This document shows positions 8,818 through 17,218 of a DNA stretch of 64,000 nucleotides, piece by piece. The position numbers were made by a program, and so were the translations under genes. A model generated the notes under the pieces. The model searched no databases, was not told the DNA's origin, and worked only from the letters and a program-made list of their open reading frames with translations. The stretch comes from Rhodospirillaceae bacterium (lineage in GTDB: Bacteria > Pseudomonadota > Alphaproteobacteria > Rhodospirillales > Casp-alpha2), in assembly GCA_016845145.1 (NCBI GenBank), contig JAERTE010000117.1, positions 94,095 to 158,094 of the forward strand. The letters are read 5' to 3'. How positions within the stretch are numbered: position 1 is the stretch's first letter; each line of letters starts with the position of its first letter.

Positions 8818-10155
8818 TCAAGATGGGCGCGCGGCCCTGCCAGGCACCTTGCGTATCTTTCCGGGCGCGGCGAACCAGATGGCAATGATGGAAACAATGC
8901 TGCACGATAAGGCAACGATGAATGCCGGGCCGTAACTGCCTGTTTCGTCAAAAATGACGCCGGCAGCCCAGGGCCCCGCCGCGCCACCACAGATCAGTGC
9001 GACCGTGATGGTTCCGAATATCGTACCATAATGCGGCCCCTCAAAAATTTCCGCGACAATCGGCCCCATGACCGAGGTAATCGCATAACCGAGCGCACCT
9101 TGGGAAACGATCATCACATAGAGTAGAAATCGCGACGGCGAGTGATCAAGGGCGATTAATGCCGTGTAGCACACAGCGAAACCAAGACATCCGATCGACC
9201 ATACCCACTCTCTGCCGATCCGGTCCGAAAGCGCGCCGAGAACAATTTGTCCAGGAATAGCAACAACGCTGACGATTCCTAGCGCCCATGCGGCGACCAT
9301 TGGGCTGAACCCTACCTCGACCAAGTATTTCGTCTGATGCACCTGCACCGCGTACCAAGCGACAAGGGCACAAAAAAAGGCCAGCACCACCCACCAAAAA
9401 CGGCGAGTGCGTATGGCACGTGCCAGGGTCCATTCGATCGCGGCCCATTCCTCATCCACGATCTGAATTTGGCTGTTTTTGCCGGAACCCACATCGGCAT
9501 TGGAATCGCCGTCAGCCGAAAGGCCCATGTCTTCCGGTTTCCGGCGAACCAACAGATTGAGCGGCACAAGCACGACGGCCACAAGCACCCCCATGGCCCA
9601 ACAGGACTGACGCCAGCCGCTCTCGTCGATAATCGCCTGAAGCCATGGCAGCAACACGATTGCACCAGCACCGACACCCGAAAAGGCGATACTGATGGCC
9701 AGCCCGCGTCGACGCCGGAACCAGTTTGGCAGATAAAGCGATTGGACAGTGAAACTCATAAGATTTCCGCCGCATCCTACCAAGACCCCAAGCGAAAGAT
9801 ACATTTGCCAAGGAGCCTCGATATGGGCCGCTAAAAACAGGCCGCTAGCGAGCAAGACAACGCCAGTAAGAATGATCGGTCTCGGGCCATGACGATCCAT
9901 GAGACGTCCGACAAAAGGACTAATCAGGGCGGAAACCAGGAAACCAAAAGAAAAAGCGCCGGCAACAAGACCCCGCTGCCAGCCGAATTCCTCGATCAAG
10001 GGCGGCATCAGTAATGAAAAGGCGGTCCGGGCGGAAACGCTGAGTGCCATTGTCACGAAGGCAACACCGACGATCACCCAGCCGAAGTAAAATGGCAGGC
10101 GTGACGCCCACCGGGACGCCCACTGGGACACCCACTGGGACGGCTCTCGATGCAT
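8818..10155 (-). CDS. MFS transporter (monocarboxylate/oxalate-formate antiporter-like)
   Basis: About 445 aa with 12 predicted hydrophobic helices. The loop motif GRLMDRHGPRP after helix 2 is the MFS signature, and LGALSDRIGREW is its counterpart in the second half. A hydrophilic central loop is rich in Asp/Asn. The sequence style (FGWVIV, MPPLIEEFGWQRG) fits the monocarboxylate/OFA branch. ATG 10155 is preferred over the GTG one codon earlier. The N-terminal tail is encoded by about three imperfect 12-bp repeats (Q/R-W-x-S). It converges with the dehydrogenase gene, 24 bp apart; substrate not predictable. Confidence 0.85.
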   Translation of the reverse strand: MHREPSQWVSQWASRWASRLPFYFGWVIVGVAFVTMALSVSARTAFSLLMPPLIEEFGWQRGLVAGAFSFGFLVSALISPFVGRLMDRHGPRPIILTGVVLLASGLFLAAHIEAPWQMYLSLGVLVGCGGNLMSFTVQSLYLPNWFRRRRGLAISIAFSGVGAGAIVLLPWLQAIIDESGWRQSCWAMGVLVAVVLVPLNLLVRRKPEDMGLSADGDSNADVGSGKNSQIQIVDEEWAAIEWTLARAIRTRRFWWVVLAFFCALVAWYAVQVHQTKYLVEVGFSPMVAAWALGIVSVVAIPGQIVLGALSDRIGREWVWSIGCLGFAVCYTALIALDHSPSRFLLYVMIVSQGALGYAITSVMGPIVAEIFEGPHYGTIFGTITVALICGGAAGPWAAGVIFDETGSYGPAFIVALSCSIVSIIAIWFAAPGKIRKVPGRAARPS

Positions 10156-10369
10156 CACATCATTCCGGCCCGTTGGCGTGAGCGCAAATGCAACCTCCGT
10201 TGTCCCGGAGTATTCAGCAGCGCTGTCGATCCATCAACCGGTTTCGCCTGCCGGCCGGCGTTCCAAGCGCTGATGTTGATGATCTTGAATATGATCGCGG
10301 CGGCGACCGGGCACGCTCCCTAGGTCTTGGCCTTCACGTCTAGACATATACTGAAACCGATTTGATTGC

Positions 10370-10738
10370 TTAGCCCCTGAGCTCAATCTGTTCGCCGTCC
10401 GGACCCAAAAAGACAACCCGCATCCAGCCTTCCTCGCGAGTCTCGCGCGCGGGCACGTCATGGGGAGGCTGCATGACTTCAACACCGGCGTCACTCAGGC
10501 AGGCCACCGCGCCCTCGAAATCATCGGTCTCGAGACAGAAGTGAAAGCCCGAGACCGTTTCACCGCGTCCAACCAGTTCCAGCACCGTGTCACCGAGTTT
10601 CAAATAGTAGATATCGAACCCGGCCGGTGTGTCGTGTTCGAAATATTTCTCGAACCCGAAATGCGATTCGTAGAAATTTCTCGATACCTCGAGATTGCCG
10701 ACATTGATGGCGATGTGATCGATTCGTTTGTATTGCAC
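10370..10738 (-). CDS. VOC / glyoxalase-fold protein
   Basis: A GTG start at 10738 behind CGAGGAGAG gives 122 aa and begins directly at the domain (VQYKRIDHIAINVGN); the longer open frame to 10861 has no ribosome site and overlaps the SDR remnant. The paired beta-alpha-beta units contain IDHIAI, HFCLETDD and the C-terminal VFLGPDGEQIEL, typical of one vicinal-oxygen-chelate domain. Metal ligand candidates are His8 and Glu residues of VLELVG and IELRG. Substrate unknown. Confidence 0.8.
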   Translation of the reverse strand: MQYKRIDHIAINVGNLEVSRNFYESHFGFEKYFEHDTPAGFDIYYLKLGDTVLELVGRGETVSGFHFCLETDDFEGAVACLSDAGVEVMQPPHDVPARETREEGWMRVVFLGPDGEQIELRG

Positions 10739-10782
10739 TTGGTCTCTCCTCGAAGGGTCCCCCCACCGGTGCGAACGGAAAA

Positions 10783-10944
10783 TCAGAGTAAACCGTTTTT
10801 CTTGCAGGTTGCGGTGCCCGTTGCGCCGTTGTCGGCTGCCACGACGGCACCGTTGATCCACACCGCTTCCGGCGTCAGCAGGAATACGGCGACGTTGGCA
10901 ATATTATCCGCCGTGACGGCAACCGTTTTTCCTGAAAAAGACAT
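10783..10944 (-). pseudogene. SDR remnant: start and end of a dehydrogenase joined by an in-frame internal deletion
   Basis: 53 codons from ATG 10944, preceded by a perfect AGGAGGTG site, to TGA 10783. Residues 1-11 (MSFSGKTVAVT) are the beginning of an SDR up to the cofactor strand; residues 12-53 (ANVAVFLLTPEAVWINGAVV and on) are the last SDR helix and the substrate-binding C-terminus. Everything between, including the Gly-rich loop and catalytic Ser-Tyr-Lys, is absent. I infer an in-frame deletion of roughly 200 codons in an older gene. Reading frame and ribosome site are intact, so a short product could still be made. Confidence 0.7.
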
Positions 10945-11126
10945 AACACCTCCTGCTCAATATTGTTTCGCCTGACGATACCATATATCACTTGCCGATA
11001 CGCTATCGAATCCGCTAGTTATGGGTCAAGAAGAAAATTGGAATTGATCTAAAAAGCCGAGCGGCCGGATCGGTTGCGTAAATGAAATCGCCGCCGTCGC
11101 TTCACGCAAAAAGAAATGGAACTGCC

Positions 11127-11909
11127 ATGACACTCACTGAAACGGTCGGCGATTTCGCGGCCCTCGCGCGCACCAAATCGGAATCCTTGCGAGATAACCC
11201 TTTCGGTTTCGTCGTCGCATCAATGATGGCGGGCGCCTATGTGGGAATCGGTATTCTGCTGATCCTGAGTGTCGGAGAAACCATCGATCCGTCGCTCCGA
11301 AGTCTGGTCATGGGATGCAGTTTCGGGATCGCGCTCACCTTGGTTGTCTTCGCCGGCGCGGAACTGTTCACCGGCCACGCCATGTATATGACACTGGGGG
11401 TCCTTACCGGTGTCACGTCACTCCGCGATCTGGGGCGGAGTTGGGGAACAACCTGGATCGGAAACCTGGCGGGATGCGGCGTACTGGCGTGGCTGTTCGT
11501 CGCCGGCGGCGGCGGTGCGGTGCTTCAAGACGGCGCCACTCTTCTGCACACCGTCGCCGCAAAAAAGATGTCGGCCCCGGTGGGTGAGTTGGTGGCGCGC
11601 GCGATATTGTGCAACTGGCTCGTGTGTCTGGCGATCTGGAGTTCGGCACGAACCGACAATGACGCAGCGAAATGCATTTTGATCTTCTGGTGTTTGTTTG
11701 CCTTCATTGCGTCAGGGTTCGAACACTCCATCGCCAACATGACAATTTTCTCGGTCGCCCTGCTCGCCGATCACCCCGATGCCATTACCTTGGCGGGCGC
11801 CGGGCGGAACCTGCTATGGGTCACGCTCGGCAACGCCATCAGCGGCGCCGGCCTGATGGGCGTCGGTTATTGGTTGGTGAGCGGACGCCCAAAATTACGA
11901 GCAACCTAG
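11127..11909 (+). CDS. Formate/nitrite transporter (FNT) family channel
   Basis: 260 aa from ATG 11127 (MTLTETVGDF); an earlier ATG at 11082 adds an unlikely tail. Six hydrophobic helices are visible. FNT features include GAYVGIGILL in helix 1, ELFTGHAMYM (about residue 84-93, the P-loop/S-loop region between helices 2 and 3), and GFEHSIANM with the conserved His late in the protein. NirC-like nitrite or FocA-like formate transport is equally possible. It lies tail to tail with the small oxidase-cluster gene, overlapping it by three to four bases. Confidence 0.88.
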   Translation: MTLTETVGDFAALARTKSESLRDNPFGFVVASMMAGAYVGIGILLILSVGETIDPSLRSLVMGCSFGIALTLVVFAGAELFTGHAMYMTLGVLTGVTSLRDLGRSWGTTWIGNLAGCGVLAWLFVAGGGGAVLQDGATLLHTVAAKKMSAPVGELVARAILCNWLVCLAIWSSARTDNDAAKCILIFWCLFAFIASGFEHSIANMTIFSVALLADHPDAITLAGAGRNLLWVTLGNAISGAGLMGVGYWLVSGRPKLRAT

Positions 11910-12022
11910 GCGCCGAAATTGATGATCTTGTACATGATCGAGACGTACATGAACGCCGCCACCGCCACCAGGACCGCCGCGACGGCCCAGGGGCGAAAGC
12001 GTTTCTTTTGAGCACCGGCCAT
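11906..12022 (-). CDS. 38-aa single-helix membrane protein at the end of the oxidase operon
   Basis: Too short for routine ORF calling. From ATG 12022 to TAG 11906 it encodes a basic start (MAGAQKKRFRP) followed by one hydrophobic helix (AVAAVLVAVAAFMYVSIMYK). It begins 4 bp after the subunit I gene stops. Small one-helix proteins at this place in cytochrome oxidase operons are usually structural or assembly subunits. No ribosome site is obvious beyond coupling to coxA. Confidence 0.65.
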   Translation of the reverse strand: MAGAQKKRFRPWAVAAVLVAVAAFMYVSIMYKIINFGA

Positions 12023-12026
12023 CACG

Positions 12027-13685
12027 CTAGATCTTCCGCGTGTAGTCATAGGGCGACCAGCCTTCCTCGACCTCGACGGCCTCGGGGAAATTGCCGGGCC
12101 CCGGCGGGCTCGGGCAATGCGTCCACTCGATCGAGCGCGAACCCCAGGGGTTCTCGCCCACCTTGGGCCCGCGTATGGCCGAGTTGATCCAGCCGCCGAC
12201 CATCAGCAGGATCGATACGCCCATGATGAACGCGCCGAGCGTCGCCACCTGGTGGTAGGGCTCGAACTCGGGGAACATCTCGTAGTCCCAATAGCGCCGG
12301 GGCATGCCCTCGGTACCGACGAAGAACAAGGGCCAGAAGGTCAGCTGCGTGCCAATAAGCTGCAGCCCGCCCGCAAAGTTGGCCAACTTGCCATCCGCCG
12401 AGCGCCCGGTCATTTTCGGGAACCAGTGATAGACGGCGGCGAACACCGCGAAGGTGGCGAACAGGCCCATGATGAAGTGGAAGTGCGCATGCACGAAGGA
12501 TGTCTCCGACAGGTGCACGGTGATCGAGGTGACGGCCAGCGGAATACCCGTGAGGCCGCCAAGCAAAACCAGGATCATGTTAGCCACAACGTACTTCATG
12601 GCCACGCTATAGGTGATCGAGCCCTTGTAGAGCGTCCCCCAAAGCGAGATCACCATCAAGCCCACCGGCACTGAGATCATCAGCGTCGTCACCATCTGGC
12701 CGATGCGGATCCAGTTCGGCATGCCAGCGATATAGAGGTGGTGCACCCAGACCTCGCCGGTAATCACCAAGATACCGATGATGCCGCCGTAAACGGCCGC
12801 GCGGTAGTTGAAGATACGGTTCTTGGCCATGGTCGAGATGATCTCGTACATGATGCCCATGGCCGGCAGGAAGATGACGTACACCGCCGGGTGCGAATAG
12901 AACCAGAACAGGTTCTGGTACAAAAGCACGTCTCCGCCGGCGTCCGGGTTGAAGAAGTTGGTGCCGACGTACTTATCGAGCAGCAATAGCGTTACCGCCG
13001 CCGCCAAAACCGGTACGAACACCAACTGGATGATGAAAGCGCCGAAGATGGTCCAGACGAACATGTTCATTTGGTTCCAGCCCATGCCCGGTGCGCGCAT
13101 GTAGATGATGGTCACCAGGAAGTTGACCGCGCCCAGGATCGAAGAGAAACCGATCAAGTGCACCGTGAACACATAGAACGCCGTATTGCCTTCCGTGGTG
13201 ATGGAGTACGGTGGATAACCCGTCCACATGACGTCGGGCTTGTCGGGAATGACGAAGGTCAACAACGCCACAACGATACCCATCCAGAACAGCCAGACAC
13301 TGAAGGCGTTGATGCGCGGGAACGCCACATCGGGCGCGCCGATCATCAACGGCAATAGATAGTTGGCGGCAAACCCGGTGAGGCCTGGGATAAGAAACGC
13401 CAGGATCATTGCCGCCCCGTGGAAATAAAGTGCCACGTTGTAGGCGTCACCGGTGCTCATCTCACCGGAAAAATCCCCGACAAAGAAGTTCATAAATCCC
13501 GATTCGCCAATCGCATATTGTTCAATGCGGATGCCGAGCGCCATCAGGCCGGCCACCAGCAAGGCGGCGATGGAGCCAATCAGGTAGAGGATACCGATGC
13601 GTTTGTGATCGGTGGTGAAAATCCATTCGGAGAGCTTGAAGCCCTCGCTGGGTGCCGTGCCTTCGGCGGTTGCTGCGGTTGTCAT
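12027..13685 (-). CDS. ctaD: Cytochrome c oxidase subunit I, A2-type heme-copper oxidase
   Basis: 552 aa with 12 hydrophobic helices. Conserved heme/copper ligands are visible: FHGAAMI (low-spin heme a His), HPAVYVIFLP with the CuB His and cross-linked Tyr region, VWVHHLYIAG (two CuB His) and VHAHFHFIMG (heme a3 and heme a His). The D-channel end reads WFYSHPAV instead of GHPEV: the Tyr-Ser pair replacing the channel Glu defines A2-type oxidases such as Rhodothermus caa3. It is the terminal proton-pumping oxidase subunit. The gene follows subunit II by 19 bp. Confidence 0.95.
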   Translation of the reverse strand: MTTAATAEGTAPSEGFKLSEWIFTTDHKRIGILYLIGSIAALLVAGLMALGIRIEQYAIGESGFMNFFVGDFSGEMSTGDAYNVALYFHGAAMILAFLIPGLTGFAANYLLPLMIGAPDVAFPRINAFSVWLFWMGIVVALLTFVIPDKPDVMWTGYPPYSITTEGNTAFYVFTVHLIGFSSILGAVNFLVTIIYMRAPGMGWNQMNMFVWTIFGAFIIQLVFVPVLAAAVTLLLLDKYVGTNFFNPDAGGDVLLYQNLFWFYSHPAVYVIFLPAMGIMYEIISTMAKNRIFNYRAAVYGGIIGILVITGEVWVHHLYIAGMPNWIRIGQMVTTLMISVPVGLMVISLWGTLYKGSITYSVAMKYVVANMILVLLGGLTGIPLAVTSITVHLSETSFVHAHFHFIMGLFATFAVFAAVYHWFPKMTGRSADGKLANFAGGLQLIGTQLTFWPLFFVGTEGMPRRYWDYEMFPEFEPYHQVATLGAFIMGVSILLMVGGWINSAIRGPKVGENPWGSRSIEWTHCPSPPGPGNFPEAVEVEEGWSPYDYTRKI

Positions 13686-13704
13686 AATCTAGATTCCCCT
13701 ATCC

Positions 13705-14544
13705 TCAATTGCTCTTGGCCGCGACGTCGTAAGCCTTGACGTCCAGCGACGGTCCCTTGGCGACCTTGATCACCGGCAATGCGGCTTCCGCCTTCTTTGC
13801 CGCCAGCCACTTGTCGTAGTCGGCCTGCGGCACGGCAACGACGCGGTTAAACATCTGCGCGTGCGCGGTGCCGCAGTATTCAACACAGACCACCTGGGAA
13901 ACACGGGGCTCCTTGGCGACAAACCAAAGGTACGTAATGCGGCCCGGCATCATGTCTTCCTTGAGGCGGTAGTCCGTCAGGCCGAAGGAATGGATAACGT
14001 CAGTCGCCGACATGCGCAGCACGATGGGTTGCCCCACCGGCACCACCATGTCGCCCTCCATGACTTGGTCGGAGAACAGGTCGGCATCCTCATCGCGGTC
14101 TGTCGATGAAATCTCGACGCCGTTCGGGTACTCATAACCGAATGCCCATTGGGACCCCGTCACCTTGATCTCCATGGCATCCTCCGGAACCGTGCGCTGG
14201 ATGTTCCAAAGACTCCACCCCTTGGCCGAAAGCAGGAAGTCATCGGCCAGGAACAAGGCGGACGGCACCAGGGACCAGGCCAGGATGCCACCCAACGACA
14301 AGCGTTTCAGTTGTCCCACATCGTCGGGGCTCTTGGCGCGGTAACGCCACAGGAAGTAAATGCCGATGACTCCGAACACGATTCCGATGATCCAAAGATC
14401 GACAAGAACCAGAGTCCAGGTGTGGTTCCAGGCGTCCGTGGGATTGGGGCCCTGACCTTCGTGGCCGGCCCAGGCCGGCGCCGCAAGCAGCGCGCCAGTC
14501 ATGCCGGCGACGAGACCGAATACTTTGTTAGGCGACATTCGCAT
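13705..14544 (-). CDS. ctaC: Cytochrome c oxidase subunit II
   Basis: 279 aa with signal peptide (residues 1-26, ending PAWA), two helices (about 43-63 and 85-105) and a periplasmic cupredoxin domain. CuA ligands are present in the C-x3-C-G-x2-H-x2-M motif (CVEYCGTAHAQM) plus the His of VIHSFGL. There is no fused cytochrome c domain although subunit I is of A2 type. A GGGGGAGA site precedes ATG 14544. It overlaps the end of the SCO gene by 17 bp. Confidence 0.95.
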   Translation of the reverse strand: MRMSPNKVFGLVAGMTGALLAAPAWAGHEGQGPNPTDAWNHTWTLVLVDLWIIGIVFGVIGIYFLWRYRAKSPDDVGQLKRLSLGGILAWSLVPSALFLADDFLLSAKGWSLWNIQRTVPEDAMEIKVTGSQWAFGYEYPNGVEISSTDRDEDADLFSDQVMEGDMVVPVGQPIVLRMSATDVIHSFGLTDYRLKEDMMPGRITYLWFVAKEPRVSQVVCVEYCGTAHAQMFNRVVAVPQADYDKWLAAKKAEAALPVIKVAKGPSLDVKAYDVAAKSN

Positions 14545-15376
14545 GGTTTATCTCCCCCATTGCTTTTCGCTTCTTGGATTTGAAAATAAGGATGGATGAA
14601 ATCAGGATGGTGAGCCCCAGCCCCAAGGCTCCGAAACCGACGAAGATCGGAATACTGAGCGTGTATTTCCCCTCTTCGTAGTTGTAGCTGTAGCAAAGGC
14701 TGACGGCGAAATTGATGATCTCCTGCGGGCGAAACTGGCCCTGTTTGGCATCCAGAACCGCCAGTTCCACATCGCCGCCGTCGACCTCGGGCGGATAGAG
14801 GATGCGGATCAAACGGCCCTCCGGCGACAAGAACAGAAACGCGCCCGGATGCAGGAACAATTTGTCCTGTGGCGACCAGAAAAACTTGAACCCGATGCGC
14901 GCCGTCTCTGCCTTCAGGTCGGCTTCGGATTTAAACGTGGCAAAACGCCATTGGTCCTTATAAGCATCGGGCACGTTCAGTTTGGCGGCAAAAGGTTCGG
15001 CGGTTTCCAAGTTATCGTTGGTGTCGAACGACAGCGTCAAAATACGAAAATCCTCGCCCGGCGTTACCCGCCGCACATCGTCCAGCAAATTGGCCAGCTC
15101 GTTGTTGATGACCGAGCAACTGCCGTCACAGGTGTAATAGGCGAGCACCAGAATCAGAGGCTTGCCGAGCATGTCTGACAGCGGAAACTCCTGTCCGTCA
15201 GCTCCGATCAGACGCGTCTCGCCTTTCAGCTTGGCGCCGAGATATTTTTTTTCGTCAATCTGCATGATCTCTGGGTCGAGATCGGATATCGGCGGCTTGT
15301 AATACTGTGCCAGTGCGGTCTGCGCCCAAAAAGCGCAGACCGCAATCACCCCACATCTGAACAAGAAAGCCCGCAA
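14528..15376 (-). CDS. SCO1/SenC copper chaperone with C-terminal membrane anchor
   Basis: Best start is TTG 15376 behind GGAGAACAGG, giving a signal peptide (RAFLFRCGVIAVCAFWAQTALA); the open frame runs back to 15439 inside coxC. 282 aa. The thioredoxin-fold core has the copper-binding pair TCDGSC and the conserved His in LFLHPGAFLF. Unusually, a transmembrane helix (IFVGFGALGLGLTILISSILIF) follows the domain, ending in a basic tail, so the protein is anchored at its C-terminus. Role: insertion of copper into the CuA site of the neighbouring subunit II. Confidence 0.88.
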   Translation of the reverse strand: MRAFLFRCGVIAVCAFWAQTALAQYYKPPISDLDPEIMQIDEKKYLGAKLKGETRLIGADGQEFPLSDMLGKPLILVLAYYTCDGSCSVINNELANLLDDVRRVTPGEDFRILTLSFDTNDNLETAEPFAAKLNVPDAYKDQWRFATFKSEADLKAETARIGFKFFWSPQDKLFLHPGAFLFLSPEGRLIRILYPPEVDGGDVELAVLDAKQGQFRPQEIINFAVSLCYSYNYEEGKYTLSIPIFVGFGALGLGLTILISSILIFKSKKRKAMGEINHANVA

Positions 15377-15392
15377 GATCCTGTTCTCCGGG

Positions 15393-16166
15393 CTACCAGA
15401 GGTAAACCTGAGAGGCGACGAAGAACCAGATGACGTCAACGAAGTGCCAGTAAATCCCGGCTCCCTTGACGAACATGTGGCTGATCGGCCCCCGTATCAC
15501 CGCATAGAGCATGATCACGAAGCTCAACACGCCGATCAAAACGTGAGCGGCGTGAAAACCGGTCAATCCGTAGAAAGCACTGGAGAATGAGTTGGTGCCC
15601 GGCGAGAACCCTTCTTGCATCAAATGCGAATATTCGTAGGCCGTGCAGCCGAAGAACGCCAAACCGAGCACAATGGTGACCATCAGCCAGGTCTTGAAGC
15701 CCGCACTGTCGCCTTCCTCATATTTCATCTCACCCAAATGATAGGTGGCCGACGACGCCACCAGGATGACCGTCATGATCGCCGGCAACGCAAGGCTGAT
15801 ATCCGGCGTGCCTTGCGGCGGCCATTCACCGCCCGCGGCGCCAACGGAGATGCGCATGGTCCAGTAGCTGGCAAACAGCGACAGGAAGATCAGGATTTCA
15901 GAGACGATGAAGATGCCGATGCCGAGATCGGAAACGTTCTCGATCGCCATCTTCTGCGTCGCACCCTCGTAAATCCACTTGGTAATGCCAAGCAGCACCA
16001 GGGGCGTGCCCAGGCCGGCGAAGACAATCGCCATCAGCATCGATTCGTAAACGAAGTAGGATGCGAAGGCCATCGGCACCAGCAACGTGATGCCGACGGA
16101 AATGACGATCGGCGCCCAACTGACTTCCCAATGATGTTCGTGAACGGCTTCGGTATCGCTGCTCAT
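15393..16166 (-). CDS. ctaE: Cytochrome c oxidase subunit III
   Basis: 257 aa with seven hydrophobic segments, subunit III family. Recognisable are SEILIFLSLFASYW, TYHLGEMKY, YGLTGFHAAHVLIGVLSF and the closing WHFVDVIWFFV. First gene of the oxidase cluster; a GGGGGGAG site lies before ATG 16166, and the 212 bp upstream would hold the operon promoter. Gene order III-SCO-II-I-small protein is unusual compared with ctaCDE. Confidence 0.94.
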   Translation of the reverse strand: MSSDTEAVHEHHWEVSWAPIVISVGITLLVPMAFASYFVYESMLMAIVFAGLGTPLVLLGITKWIYEGATQKMAIENVSDLGIGIFIVSEILIFLSLFASYWTMRISVGAAGGEWPPQGTPDISLALPAIMTVILVASSATYHLGEMKYEEGDSAGFKTWLMVTIVLGLAFFGCTAYEYSHLMQEGFSPGTNSFSSAFYGLTGFHAAHVLIGVLSFVIMLYAVIRGPISHMFVKGAGIYWHFVDVIWFFVASQVYLW

Positions 16167-16378
16167 GGGTATGCTCTCCCCCCTCTATCTGCCCGCGTTT
16201 CGGCGATTTCACGCATGACCCATCCGGCCACGCGTTGATCACTTAACAAATGTTAGGTCGACAATACCCACATAAATATTGCGGTTTCAATATATACCTA
16301 CAAAAATTATGGCTATTAGAGTGATTTTAATGTGCGGGTGAAGCTTCGTGGTTGAGGAGATTAGCGTGTTTTGTTCGT

Positions 16379-17206
16379 TTAGTTGGTTTCGCGAAAATGT
16401 TTTAAAACGAAAATTGCCATGAAGAAAAGGAATACAGAGATACCCAATACAATCGCATATTCAAGCCACCGGGCGTACTCCAAGGGATGATTCTCCGGCG
16501 TAGATTTTTTCATTGCCAACAAACGCTGGCCAAATTCATCATACCAAAAAACGCCGCAAGATCGTCCAAACTTATCCCCAACCAGTCCGTACTCACCGTC
16601 AACTCGAAACGCCACTTTTGTTTTCGGGGGGGTGAAAACGTTCTCAACCTGCGGTCTCAAACTTGACGTGATTGGCATTCCCTTCAAACCAACGAAAAGG
16701 CATTTATCGAACAAGGGGACATATCTCGTGACGATATTTGATGCCGATTGAGTTCCTCCCACTTTCTCGTTGCACTCAATATCGGTATGTGTCCGCACGA
16801 GCGCCTTACCTCTCGCATGAGGAGCCCGGCTGCCATTTGGCTGTCTATCCGGAATGTTGACCAATATTGGGTTGATCGCGTTTTGGTTTGCGCAGAAGGA
16901 CGGATCGCCGTGGATTAGAGTAGTTTGAAAATCCAACCCTTTTACTTTGTCGTACCATATCCCTTTCCCAGGTTGCATCAGCCCCCCGGCGGCTTCAGTG
17001 CGTGTTTCAATTGTTATGGAATGATCCACTCCTATGAAATCTAACGACACCCCTTTGGAACCGGCATAGAATCTCGCTTCGCTCATATACCCGCCTGCAA
17101 CCGCAATTAGGCTGCCTGCCGCCAGGCAAAGCACAGCGATGGAGATTGTACTCACCCGGGATTTGGGCAATTTAATTTTTAGCTTTATCCTTATTGGCTT
17201 TTTCAT
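16379..17206 (-). CDS. Unrecognised two-helix membrane protein downstream of the symporter
   Basis: 275 aa. A very basic start (KKPIRIKLKIKLPK) leads to helix one (about 21-42); a hydrophilic middle of about 190 residues carries Cys at several points; helix two is at about 248-268. This predicts a periplasmic domain held at both ends. No family recognised. It begins 12 bp after the symporter gene and shares its AT-richer base use, so it probably serves that transporter. Confidence 0.7.
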   Translation of the reverse strand: MKKPIRIKLKIKLPKSRVSTISIAVLCLAAGSLIAVAGGYMSEARFYAGSKGVSLDFIGVDHSITIETRTEAAGGLMQPGKGIWYDKVKGLDFQTTLIHGDPSFCANQNAINPILVNIPDRQPNGSRAPHARGKALVRTHTDIECNEKVGGTQSASNIVTRYVPLFDKCLFVGLKGMPITSSLRPQVENVFTPPKTKVAFRVDGEYGLVGDKFGRSCGVFWYDEFGQRLLAMKKSTPENHPLEYARWLEYAIVLGISVFLFFMAIFVLKHFRETN

Positions 17207-17218
17207 TTTCCACCGACC

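Noticed and set aside
10370..10861. Long form of the VOC protein starting at 10861
   Set aside because: The extra 41 residues overlap the SDR remnant in another frame and have no ribosome site; GTG 10738 fits better.
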